Below are positions 1 through 5,835 of a DNA stretch of 7,073 nt, in pieces. Under the pieces are notes generated by a model that saw only the letters and a list, made by a program, of their open reading frames with translations, was not told the DNA's origin and searched no databases. Made by a program: the position numbers and the translations under genes. The DNA is taken from contig JAHJAL010000069.1 in NCBI GenBank assembly GCA_018814055.1, positions 1 to 7,073 on the forward strand, read 5' to 3'. The first letter of the stretch is position 1, and every line of letters begins with the position of its first letter. The DNA is from Patescibacteria group bacterium (lineage in GTDB: Bacteria; Patescibacteriota; JAHJAL01).

Positions 1-2269
1 GTGGCAATGATTTGGCTTTGGGCACCCGGATCAAATTGTCATACATAAACATTCGCGGACACTTCAAGTATTTGTTTAGCCCGGTTGGTGACAATGCAAA
101 ATCTTCCAACAACTTCTTGAGATAATCTTTTTCTTTGACATCCAACCTCCTATCACACACAAAAAAGTTCTCCAATATCTCCACACTCTTCTTTTCATAT
201 GGCTCCACATTCACACGCTCATATGAATTTTTACCAATCTCTTCCACAAACTGGGCCGGTACACAGAGCTTCTCATCATCTCCGCTACCATATATCTTCG
301 CCCAACTGATACATAATTGCTTTCTCGCCCTCGTCATCGCCACATAAAACAATCGCCTCTCTTCTTCTATCTGCTCATGTCCCTGGGGCTGTTTCTTCAA
401 CACTCCATCAACCAGTTTTATAAGTTCCCTTGATCGTTTATTTGACCAATGACCATCAACCGCTTTGACAATAAACACATAATCAAATTCCAACCCCTTG
501 CTGCTATGAGCCGTCATCAGATTCACCGCCTCCCCCACAAAATCATACTCGGCTCGATCAATCTTGATATTGTTCTCCTTGAGAAGTTCTAGCACCTCAA
601 CAACTTGCCCCAAAGTCAAATCAGGTTTATTGCGATTTAAAGTTTTTATATAATCATAAAAACTTTTTAAACGTTCGAGAGATAGTAGCTTGTCCTCGCT
701 TCGCAATATATTATTCAAATACCCACTGTCATTGATAATTTTTTCCAGCAAAGCAGAGACTGTCATATTGTGCGACGATTTGACCCAATTGTTAAAAATC
801 TCAAACCATCGATCGATATTATTGTTTGATACGGTTTTTTTATTTCCCGCACCTGCCGTGCTGGAGGGCGACCGCAAGGGATCGCCCCTACGATGCGCGA
901 AATATTGGTAAATTTCGGCATTGTCCAAATTAAACCAGTCAAAATGCATAACGCGAAATAATAATTCATTTTTATCCGGCTCATTTATCAATCGGATCAT
1001 GTCAACCAACTGGCTAATGCGAAAATCTTCCAAAATATTTTCAGAACCCAGAATTCGATACCTGATTTGATTATTTTCCAACACCCGGCTCAAATCTTGG
1101 GCTTCACTATTGTTTCTATATATAACGCCAATTTCATTTAAGCTCACTCCCCTACTCTGCAATTTTTTTATCTCTTCAGATACAAAATAGCGTTCAACCA
1201 CATCCCGACTGAATTCTGCCAACATCACTTTCTTGTCAACTCTCTTGAATGATTTGAAATTCTTCTTCACCTTCAAATAATCTTCCGCCCTCTCTTTGGA
1301 ATTCACAATCATCGATCGACTAGCATCAATGATACTTTTGGTGCTGCGATAATTTATATCCAACACTATTTTCTTTGTTTTCTTAAATCTCTGAGTAAAA
1401 AACAAAAGGTTCTCCAGATTTGCTCCCTGAAACCTATAGATTGACTGTTCGTCATCTCCCACCACAAACATATTGGGCTTGTCATCATAACTCCCCAGCA
1501 ATTCAATCAACTCATTTTGCGCCCCATTTGTGTCCTGGTATTCATCGACCAAAACAAATAAATATTTTTCCCAGGAGCTAGAGAGGAAATTCTTGTCTCG
1601 TTTGAGTTCTTTCAAGACCTTGATCACCATGTCGTTGTAATCATAGCGGCCGTTTTTGGTCAAAAGTTTTTGGTATTCATCGTATATCCGAGATAATTCA
1701 TTGTTTTTTTCAAGGTTTTTTTGCGCGAGTTTGGGCGACCGCAAGGGATCGCCCCTACGATCATCAATTTTCAATTTGTAATTAATTATGTCTTCCGCTT
1801 TCAAATCGGAAATTTTCTTCAAAATTTCCATCACATAAAAATACGGCGATTTCGCCGGCTTGAGCCACATGAAATCACCTTTGTCCAAAATTTGTTTGAT
1901 ATAGTCAATTTGTTCTACCTCGGAAATCTGCAACATCCGCTTGGCAAAAATAAAACGTTCCGGATAATACGAAATCACCTCGTTGCAAAACGAATGAAAC
2001 GTATGCACATTGACCCGGTAGCCATCCACCCCCATAATACCTACCAACCTCTCCCGCAGAGCCTTCACACCCGCATTGGTAAACGTCATACAGAGAATAC
2101 TTTCCGCCTTGGTGTCCGTCCGCTCCAAAATATTGGCCACCCGCAACGCCATCACCTGCGTCTTCCCCGTTCCCGGTCCCGCCAACACCATCACCGGACC
2201 GTATATTGTATCAACGGCCCTTTTTTGTTTAGAATTTAATTTTTTGTATTCCTGCTGGAAATATGACAT
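1..2269 (-). CDS. UvrD/PcrA/Rep-type superfamily 1A DNA helicase, 3' end beyond window
   Basis: This is an ATP-dependent 3'-5' DNA helicase of the UvrD/PcrA/Rep family, expected to act in DNA repair or recombination. The reading frame is open from the ATG at 2269 to the window edge (756 codons) with no stop. All helicase motifs are present: Q-motif LNSKQ (11-15), Walker A AGPGTGKT (30-37), Ia around LCMTFTNAG, Ib HTFHSF, motif II DEYQDTN (242-248), III VGDDEQSIYR (270-279), IV INYRST (305-310), V TAHSSKGLEFD and VI YVAMTRARKQL (TRAR at 646-649). Near the edge, SPTGLNKYLKCPRMF (727 onward, Cys737) resembles the opening of the RecB-like PD-(D/E)XK nuclease domain seen in AddB and many UvrD fusions, so a nuclease tail probably follows outside the window. 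Two identical palindromic inserts add RRGDPLRSP at residues 171-179 and 460-468. It starts 10 bp after the RNase H-like gene, so they are probably cotranscribed. A purine-rich GGGGAGAG lies slightly too far upstream for an ideal ribosome site. Confidence 0.93.
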   Translation of the reverse strand, partial: MSYFQQEYKKLNSKQKRAVDTIYGPVMVLAGPGTGKTQVMALRVANILERTDTKAESILCMTFTNAGVKALRERLVGIMGVDGYRVNVHTFHSFCNEVISYYPERFIFAKRMLQISEVEQIDYIKQILDKGDFMWLKPAKSPYFYVMEILKKISDLKAEDIINYKLKIDDRRGDPLRSPKLAQKNLEKNNELSRIYDEYQKLLTKNGRYDYNDMVIKVLKELKRDKNFLSSSWEKYLFVLVDEYQDTNGAQNELIELLGSYDDKPNMFVVGDDEQSIYRFQGANLENLLFFTQRFKKTKKIVLDINYRSTKSIIDASRSMIVNSKERAEDYLKVKKNFKSFKRVDKKVMLAEFSRDVVERYFVSEEIKKLQSRGVSLNEIGVIYRNNSEAQDLSRVLENNQIRYRILGSENILEDFRISQLVDMIRLINEPDKNELLFRVMHFDWFNLDNAEIYQYFAHRRGDPLRSPSSTAGAGNKKTVSNNNIDRWFEIFNNWVKSSHNMTVSALLEKIINDSGYLNNILRSEDKLLSLERLKSFYDYIKTLNRNKPDLTLGQVVEVLELLKENNIKIDRAEYDFVGEAVNLMTAHSSKGLEFDYVFIVKAVDGHWSNKRSRELIKLVDGVLKKQPQGHEQIEEERRLFYVAMTRARKQLCISWAKIYGSGDDEKLCVPAQFVEEIGKNSYERVNVEPYEKKSVEILENFFVCDRRLDVKEKDYLKKLLEDFALSPTGLNKYLKCPRMFMYDNLIRVPKAKSLP
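846..864. repeat. Small imperfect hairpin abutting palindromic element copy 2
   Basis: CC-C-GCAC and GTGC-T-GG pair around the loop CTGCC with one mismatch. The segment is GC-rich within AT-rich DNA and codes SSTAGAG directly after RRGDPLRSP. It may be part of the same insertion as the 29-bp element. Confidence 0.45.
866..894 (-). repeat. 29-bp palindromic element, copy 2, in frame in the helicase
   Basis: Exact copy of 1733-1761, in the same orientation and the same reading phase, again coding RRGDPLRSP, here at helicase residues 460-468 between motifs IV and V. A second small hairpin (846-864) abuts it on the left. Confidence 0.9.
1733..1761 (-). repeat. 29-bp palindromic element, copy 1, in frame in the helicase
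   Basis: This is identical base for base to 866-894. On the plus strand it begins GGGCGACC and ends TCGCCCCTACGAT; GGGCGA and TCGCCC form the outer stem, with an inner CC/GG pair around GCAA. Read on the coding strand it gives RRGDPLRSP at helicase residues 171-179, between motifs Ib and II, without breaking the frame. Flanking bases differ from the other copy, so the repeated unit is exactly 29 bp. Confidence 0.9.
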
Positions 2270-2279
2270 AACAAAATTA

Positions 2280-2711
2280 CTACTCTCCCCACCGATCCAA
2301 CACCTCATTGACCAAACTATCCGCCAATTGGTTATTGCCACGATTAACATGGGAAACAGTTACCTGGCCATACTTTGATAATAGTTTCTGTATATCTTGA
2401 TAATAATCTCTGAGTCCATCATTTTTGACCTTGTACTCCCCATTGATCTGTTTGACCATCAACTCACTGTCCAAAAAAACACTCAACACAACTTTCGTGA
2501 AATCTTCTTCCAAACATTTTTCCAAAAGCAACAGACCATCCAACAAAGCCCGATACTCTGCCTGGTTGTTTGTCATCCGACCATAGTACTTGGCAGTCGT
2601 CTGACAACTTTTGTCCCGATCAAAATATATCACCGCCCCACCAGCGCTCGGCCCCGGATTACCCCGACTACCCCCATCGGAAAATATAACTATGTTTTGA
2701 ATTCCGTCCAT
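2280..2711 (-). CDS. Ribonuclease HI-like protein
   Basis: This 143-residue protein is a compact RNase H-fold enzyme, expected to cleave the RNA strand of RNA-DNA hybrids with divalent metal. The catalytic acidic residues are visible: Asp12 in FSDGGSRGNPG, Glu52 in NNQAEYRAL, Asp81 in LDSELMV and Asp131 in NNQLADSLVNE. His121 sits in VSHVNRGNN, the usual place of the catalytic-loop histidine. The NPG-containing first strand and the short length resemble the archaeal/Bacillus/plant-type RNase HI (RVT_3-like) group more than E. coli RnhA, so I give no gene symbol. The ATG at 2711 follows the stop of the membrane-protein gene by 9 bp, and the stop precedes the helicase ATG by 10 bp, so all three are probably on one transcript. 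No close Shine-Dalgarno site is seen; an AAGGA lies about 18 bases upstream, which is too far. Confidence 0.93.
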   Translation of the reverse strand: MDGIQNIVIFSDGGSRGNPGPSAGGAVIYFDRDKSCQTTAKYYGRMTNNQAEYRALLDGLLLLEKCLEEDFTKVVLSVFLDSELMVKQINGEYKVKNDGLRDYYQDIQKLLSKYGQVTVSHVNRGNNQLADSLVNEVLDRWGE

Positions 2712-2720
2712 AAAAAAATA

Positions 2721-3413
2721 TTAAAAAAATCCTTGATGACTCTGCTTGAAACTCTCTATCTGCTTCACTTTCAAATCCACATCACTGGCCAAATCCTCAT
2801 ATTCATCCAAAGAATCCTGCGCCTCTTTCTCATCATCCCGATCAGCCAAACGGGCCGCGTAAGCCAATGTATTTGACATATCCATCGAAATTTGGGACAC
2901 CGATTCCAAATCATTGTAATAAACTTCCAAAAATTGATATTCCTCCCCCAACTGCAAACTCTTGATATCATACAGATAATCAATCGATCGATCAAATTCA
3001 TCCTCAGCTTGCTGTGCCAGATCGTTGACCTCGACATAATCACCGCTATTGAAACTATTTTCCGCTTGGATCAACTCATTGGTCGCCTCCACCAGCGACT
3101 GATCATATTTATTTTTCAGTTCATTGTATACTATTAATTTCTCCTGTTTTTGTACCAACGATTGATCGGTACCACCCTTGACCAGCAAATAAACAATAAT
3201 CCCCAAAGCTATCACCAATAGAACTACCAAAAACACCGTCCACATCGTGTTGTATTTGGCCGACGGATCGGTGGCATGAAAAACCACTTCCCCGTCATCC
3301 AATACCTCCCGCAAAGGTTTCTCTTCTTTCACCTTCTCCATCCGATCTTTGAATTTTTCCGCCAATTCTTCACGTTTGTCTCTTTGGTCATTACTATTTT
3401 TCTCATTATTCAT
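2721..3413 (-). CDS. Single-pass membrane protein of unknown function
   Basis: I do not recognise a family for this 230-residue protein. Residues 1-40 are highly charged (Lys/Glu/Asp/Arg-rich) and probably helical or coiled-coil. Residues 57-78 (WTVFLVVLLVIALGIIVYLL) form one clear transmembrane helix. Residues 85-225 are acidic, probably all-helical, and contain a stretch like a single helical-repeat or four-helix-bundle unit (AENSFNSGDYVEVNDLAQQA, then AEDEFDRSIDYL). The Lys/Arg-rich N-terminus suggests the N-terminus is inside, which would put the large helical domain outside the membrane; this topology is an inference. There is no signal-peptidase site or lipobox. It ends FKQSHQGFF. It lies 55 bp after elp3 and 9 bp before the RNase H-like gene. 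The upstream gap has three TTTGATA words but no Shine-Dalgarno sequence. It could be a cell-envelope or scaffold protein, but nothing in the sequence fixes a role. Confidence 0.85.
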   Translation of the reverse strand: MNNEKNSNDQRDKREELAEKFKDRMEKVKEEKPLREVLDDGEVVFHATDPSAKYNTMWTVFLVVLLVIALGIIVYLLVKGGTDQSLVQKQEKLIVYNELKNKYDQSLVEATNELIQAENSFNSGDYVEVNDLAQQAEDEFDRSIDYLYDIKSLQLGEEYQFLEVYYNDLESVSQISMDMSNTLAYAARLADRDDEKEAQDSLDEYEDLASDVDLKVKQIESFKQSHQGFF

Positions 3414-3417
3414 AAAA

Positions 3418-3455
3418 TTTGATATTGTTTGATAATGTTTTTTGAATATTTGATA
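3418..3455. repeat. Three TTTGATA direct repeats upstream of the membrane-protein gene
   Basis: TTTGATA occurs at 3418-3424, 3428-3434 and 3449-3455, with starts 10 and 21 bp apart, close to one and two helical turns. They lie in the 55-bp gap between elp3 and the membrane-protein gene. They could be binding sites or chance in an AT-rich spacer. No clear promoter or terminator is seen in the gap. Confidence 0.4.
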
Positions 3456-3468
3456 AGATTTTACTTAA

Positions 3469-5121
3469 TTATACCAAACCCTTCACCATATATTCACCCC
3501 GTAAATTATAACCTATTTTTCGATAATATTCCCTGACTCCAATTCCCGCAATCACCGCCATTTTTTTGTAACCCGCTTTTTTGGCTAACTTTTCCGCTCG
3601 ATTCATTAATTTTTTACCCAATCCTCGATGTTGTGAAACATTTCTTTCACCCTGATTGATTCCCACCACCACACCGTATGTATGCAATTCCCGAATCAAC
3701 GCGCAATCATTCACTTCACCAATTACCTTGGAAACTTCATTTTCCCCGGTATCCGGCAAAAACAAACGACACAAAGCCAATATCTTACTCGAATCTTGAT
3801 TTTCGTAACTCAAAAATACTTCCCTCCCTCCCCAAACATTATATTCTCTTTGGACAAACTGAGCATCCTTGATAAACTCGCCCCTAGGTTCCCGACAACG
3901 TATGCAACTACATTTGACCCCACTCGCTTGAATCAACTGCCGCAAATTTGAACTTTTTGCCCCATCCACAATCGATTCCTCCGGAATATCCCTCATCACT
4001 CGCACAATCCTCACCCATGGTGGAATATTTGGTTTGATTTTCTTGAAAAATTTAATCAGTTCTGTTTCATTGTACGGCTTGTAGTCACCCACTTTCCAAA
4101 TATCATACAACTCACTATCATGCAAAACCACCGTTGGATAAATTTTCAAATGGTCAGGACACAACCCCGGATCAGAAAACAATTCTTCAAACATCTTGGT
4201 ATCTTTTTCAATATTTGAACCGGGCAGCCCGGGCATTATGTGATACACAACTTTGAAACCAGCTTGGCGCAGCAGCCTGGTCGCTTCCTTCACTTGTCCA
4301 ATATTATGTCCCCGCTTCACACCACTCAATACCTCATCAAAAACACTCTGCACACCCAGTTCTACCCTAGTCACCCCCAAATATCGCAACCATTTAATTT
4401 CTTCGGGATTCACATAATCGGGACGGGTTTCGATCGTTAGGCCAATCATGCGGGCCGAAGCTATCTCGTTGATTTTTTTGGCTTGGGAAAGATTGTCGGC
4501 GATATTGTTTGGAAAAACGCTGGTGGTGTTGGGCGGGGAAACCCCGCCCCTACATTCATAATTGTTGAATGCATCAAACAAACGTTTGATAAATATCTCC
4601 TGGTACCTCACCGGATGAGCGCCAAATGTGCCGCCCAATACAATTACCTCATTTTTACTCACATCATGACCCATTTTTGACAACATGGACAATCTCGCAT
4701 CAACCTGCAGATACGGATCAAAATCATTCATCACCCCTCTCATCGCCGCCGGCTGGTTATCCAAATAACTTTTGGGCATGTTGGCTTGGTTGGGACAATA
4801 AATACACTTTCCCGGACAACCCATAGGACGTGTCATCACCGACACCACACTCACACCGGACATTGTCCTAATTCTCCTCTTACGCAACAAATCCTCAAAC
4901 AATTTACTCCCTGTCAACTTCTTGCTCTTGACCATCTCCTGGTATACTTCGACAATACCCGATTTCTTTAAATTGTCACACAAAACATCATAATTACCAC
5001 ACACTTTTCTGATTATCTTCGCCAATTCCTCCTCATTATCCACTTTCCCCTCAATCACCCGCGCCACGCATTCTTCACGCGCCCGGTTAATGTTTACAAG
5101 TTTTTCTCTTTCGTTTGTCAT
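3469..5121 (-). CDS. elp3: Elp3-family tRNA wobble-uridine modification enzyme (radical SAM plus GNAT)
   Basis: Elp3 makes 5-carboxymethyluridine at tRNA position 34 from acetyl-CoA and S-adenosylmethionine. Numbered from the ATG at 5121 (550 residues), the order is a basic tRNA-binding N-terminus; a radical-SAM core with the 4Fe-4S motif Cys102, Cys106, Cys109 (CX3CX2C); SAM-contacting GGTF (163-166); IETRPD (230-235); HIMPGLPG (294-301); a Cys404/406/409 knuckle typical of the family; and a C-terminal GNAT domain with QHRGLG (497-502) and REYYRKIGY (530-538). Length and order match full-length Elp3, and no Elongator partner gene is visible. A GTG at 5142 would add seven residues, but the ATG is preferred because it fits a leaderless transcript from the TATACT at 5133-5128. 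A palindromic repeat adds CRGGVSPPN (190-198) in the variable loop before the IETRPD strand. It is divergent from a Trm9-like methyltransferase, the next enzyme of the eukaryotic pathway. Confidence 0.93.
   Translation of the reverse strand: MTNEREKLVNINRAREECVARVIEGKVDNEEELAKIIRKVCGNYDVLCDNLKKSGIVEVYQEMVKSKKLTGSKLFEDLLRKRRIRTMSGVSVVSVMTRPMGCPGKCIYCPNQANMPKSYLDNQPAAMRGVMNDFDPYLQVDARLSMLSKMGHDVSKNEVIVLGGTFGAHPVRYQEIFIKRLFDAFNNYECRGGVSPPNTTSVFPNNIADNLSQAKKINEIASARMIGLTIETRPDYVNPEEIKWLRYLGVTRVELGVQSVFDEVLSGVKRGHNIGQVKEATRLLRQAGFKVVYHIMPGLPGSNIEKDTKMFEELFSDPGLCPDHLKIYPTVVLHDSELYDIWKVGDYKPYNETELIKFFKKIKPNIPPWVRIVRVMRDIPEESIVDGAKSSNLRQLIQASGVKCSCIRCREPRGEFIKDAQFVQREYNVWGGREVFLSYENQDSSKILALCRLFLPDTGENEVSKVIGEVNDCALIRELHTYGVVVGINQGERNVSQHRGLGKKLMNRAEKLAKKAGYKKMAVIAGIGVREYYRKIGYNLRGEYMVKGLV
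4531..4553 (-). repeat. Palindromic element in frame in elp3
   Basis: GGGCGGGG and CCCCGCCC are perfect 8-bp arms around AAA, followed by CTAC. The coding strand starts GTAGGGGCG, as in the two helicase copies, and uses the same codon phase (xGT AGG GGC Gxx). It codes CRGGVSPPN at Elp3 residues 190-198, in a loop where Elp3 proteins vary in length. Confidence 0.85.
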
Positions 5122-5126
5122 ATAAT
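5121..5126 (+). promoter_or_regulatory. -10 box TATAAT for the trm9-like gene, probably leaderless
   Basis: A perfect TATAAT ends seven bases before the ATG at 5133, which is where transcription would begin. No Shine-Dalgarno sequence precedes the ATG, which fits a leaderless transcript. A convincing -35 is not seen: TTTACA at 5093-5098 is 22 bp away. The first base of the box pairs with the first base of the elp3 start codon. Confidence 0.5.
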
Positions 5127-5127
5127 A

Positions 5128-5133
5128 AGTATA
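5128..5133 (-). promoter_or_regulatory. -10 box TATACT for elp3, probably leaderless
   Basis: Reading leftward from 5133, TATACT ends seven bases before the elp3 ATG at 5121. The only purine word upstream, GGA at 5140-5138, is too far away to be a ribosome site. The box includes the first base of the opposing methyltransferase ATG, so the two promoters cannot easily be opened independently. No good -35 is seen at 16-18 bp. Confidence 0.45.
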
Positions 5134-5810
5134 TGAATCCACAATACGCCAAAAAATTAATTGATGCCACTGCCCAATCCTACGATACCATCTCCGACTT
5201 GTTTTCTGCCACTCGGCAATATAATTGGGAAGAAATCAAAAAAATAGTCCATCAATATGCCGAACCCAGACAAAATATCATCGATATCGGTTGCGGCAAT
5301 GGTCGATTATACAATACTTTGCGCAACTACGACACCAATTATCTCGGTATCGACATATCATCAAAATTGATTACTGAAGCCAAAAAACTCTGGCCCCAAG
5401 CCAATTTCCAAATAGGCGATTTCTTTGACATTCCGGTCAAAGATAATTCAATCGACATAATTTTTGCCATCGCTTTTTTTCATCACATCCCTTCCGAACA
5501 ATTTCGTCAACAAGCCCTCCTAGAAACACATCGCATACTCAAACCATCCGGCCTGTTTATCATGACCAACTGGAATCTCTATCAACCCAAATACGAACAG
5601 TACATTAACTCTAACTTTCAAATGAGCAAAGACCTAGACGAAAATGACGCGCTCATTCCCTGGAAAAACCCTCAGGGCCAAAAGCTCACCGACCGATACT
5701 ATCACGCGTTCACTTTGGAGGAAATCAAAAATCTTCTAAAATCCAATAATCTCAAAGTTATAAGAAATTATCAAAATAAATATAATTTAATTACAATTTC
5801 CCAAAAGTAG
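5133..5810 (+). CDS. Trm9/ALKBH8-like tRNA wobble-uridine methyltransferase (class I SAM)
   Basis: This 225-residue enzyme is a class I SAM-dependent methyltransferase: motif I is DIGCGNG (51-57), the acidic strand-2 end is GID (72-74), and AIAFFHHI (112-119) is followed by RILKPSGLFI. Outside the generic fold it carries Trm9/ALKBH8 family marks: the N-terminal YDTISDLFSATRQYNW (17-32, FSxTR then Trp), a late IPW (175-177) and RYYHAF (188-193). Those enzymes methylate 5-carboxymethyluridine at tRNA position 34 to mcm5U. Divergent pairing with elp3, which makes the substrate, supports the assignment. Eukaryotic Trm9 needs Trm112; none is seen here. An in-frame TTG at 5115 would overlap elp3 and is less likely; the ATG at 5133 sits about 7 bp after a TATAAT and lacks a ribosome site, so it may be leaderless. 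The stop TAG lies inside a palindromic repeat. An unrelated small-molecule methyltransferase is the main alternative. Confidence 0.85.
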   Translation: MNPQYAKKLIDATAQSYDTISDLFSATRQYNWEEIKKIVHQYAEPRQNIIDIGCGNGRLYNTLRNYDTNYLGIDISSKLITEAKKLWPQANFQIGDFFDIPVKDNSIDIIFAIAFFHHIPSEQFRQQALLETHRILKPSGLFIMTNWNLYQPKYEQYINSNFQMSKDLDENDALIPWKNPQGQKLTDRYYHAFTLEEIKNLLKSNNLKVIRNYQNKYNLITISQK

Positions 5811-5835
5811 AGACGTAGCATCGCTACGTCTCTAC
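5807..5835. repeat. Perfect 13-bp-arm palindrome between convergent genes
   Basis: GTAGAGACGTAGC (5807-5819) and GCTACGTCTCTAC (5823-5835) pair perfectly around the loop ATC. The left arm supplies the TAG stop (5808-5810) of the trm9-like gene. No T-run follows on either strand, so it is not a classic intrinsic terminator, but a stable hairpin between converging genes could stop or stabilise both transcripts. Its GTAGAGACG end resembles the GTAGGGGCG end of the intragenic elements. Confidence 0.85.

Larger units (their letters stand above)
5118..5136. repeat. Perfect 7-bp inverted repeat between divergent elp3 and the trm9-like gene
   Basis: TCATATA (5118-5124) and TATATGA (5130-5136) are perfect inverted arms around the centre ATAAG. 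Each arm contains one of the two start codons: CAT at 5119-5121 is the elp3 ATG on the minus strand, and ATG at 5133-5135 starts the methyltransferase. The symmetry could be an operator or simply the result of two facing AT-rich -10 boxes. Confidence 0.75.

Noticed and set aside
763..984. Short minus-strand frame containing VGAIPCGRP
   Set aside because: It is another frame of the helicase gene passing through the palindromic element; the helicase frame there is intact.
866..1761. Two identical 29-bp repeats as a CRISPR remnant
   Set aside because: The copies are about 840 bp apart inside one coding gene, with no regular spacers and no cas genes.
1721..2239. 172-codon plus-strand open frame opposite the helicase
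   Set aside because: It lies antisense to helicase motifs I, Ia and Ib, has no recognisable domain, and includes the reverse of a palindromic repeat; it is a shadow of the real gene.
2397..2876. 159-codon plus-strand open frame
   Set aside because: It runs antisense across the RNase H-like gene and the end of the membrane-protein gene and shows no domain; a shadow frame.
5115..5117. TTG at 5115 as the methyltransferase start
   Set aside because: It would add six residues, overlap elp3 and lie upstream of the TATAAT; the ATG at 5133 is preferred.
5140..5142. GTG at 5142 as the elp3 start
   Set aside because: It would lengthen Elp3 by seven residues and overlap the methyltransferase start, without a ribosome site; the ATG at 5121 fits the -10 box better.
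5807..5835. Classic intrinsic terminator
   Set aside because: The hairpin is strong but no T-run follows on either strand, so it is listed as a palindromic repeat with only a possible terminator role.
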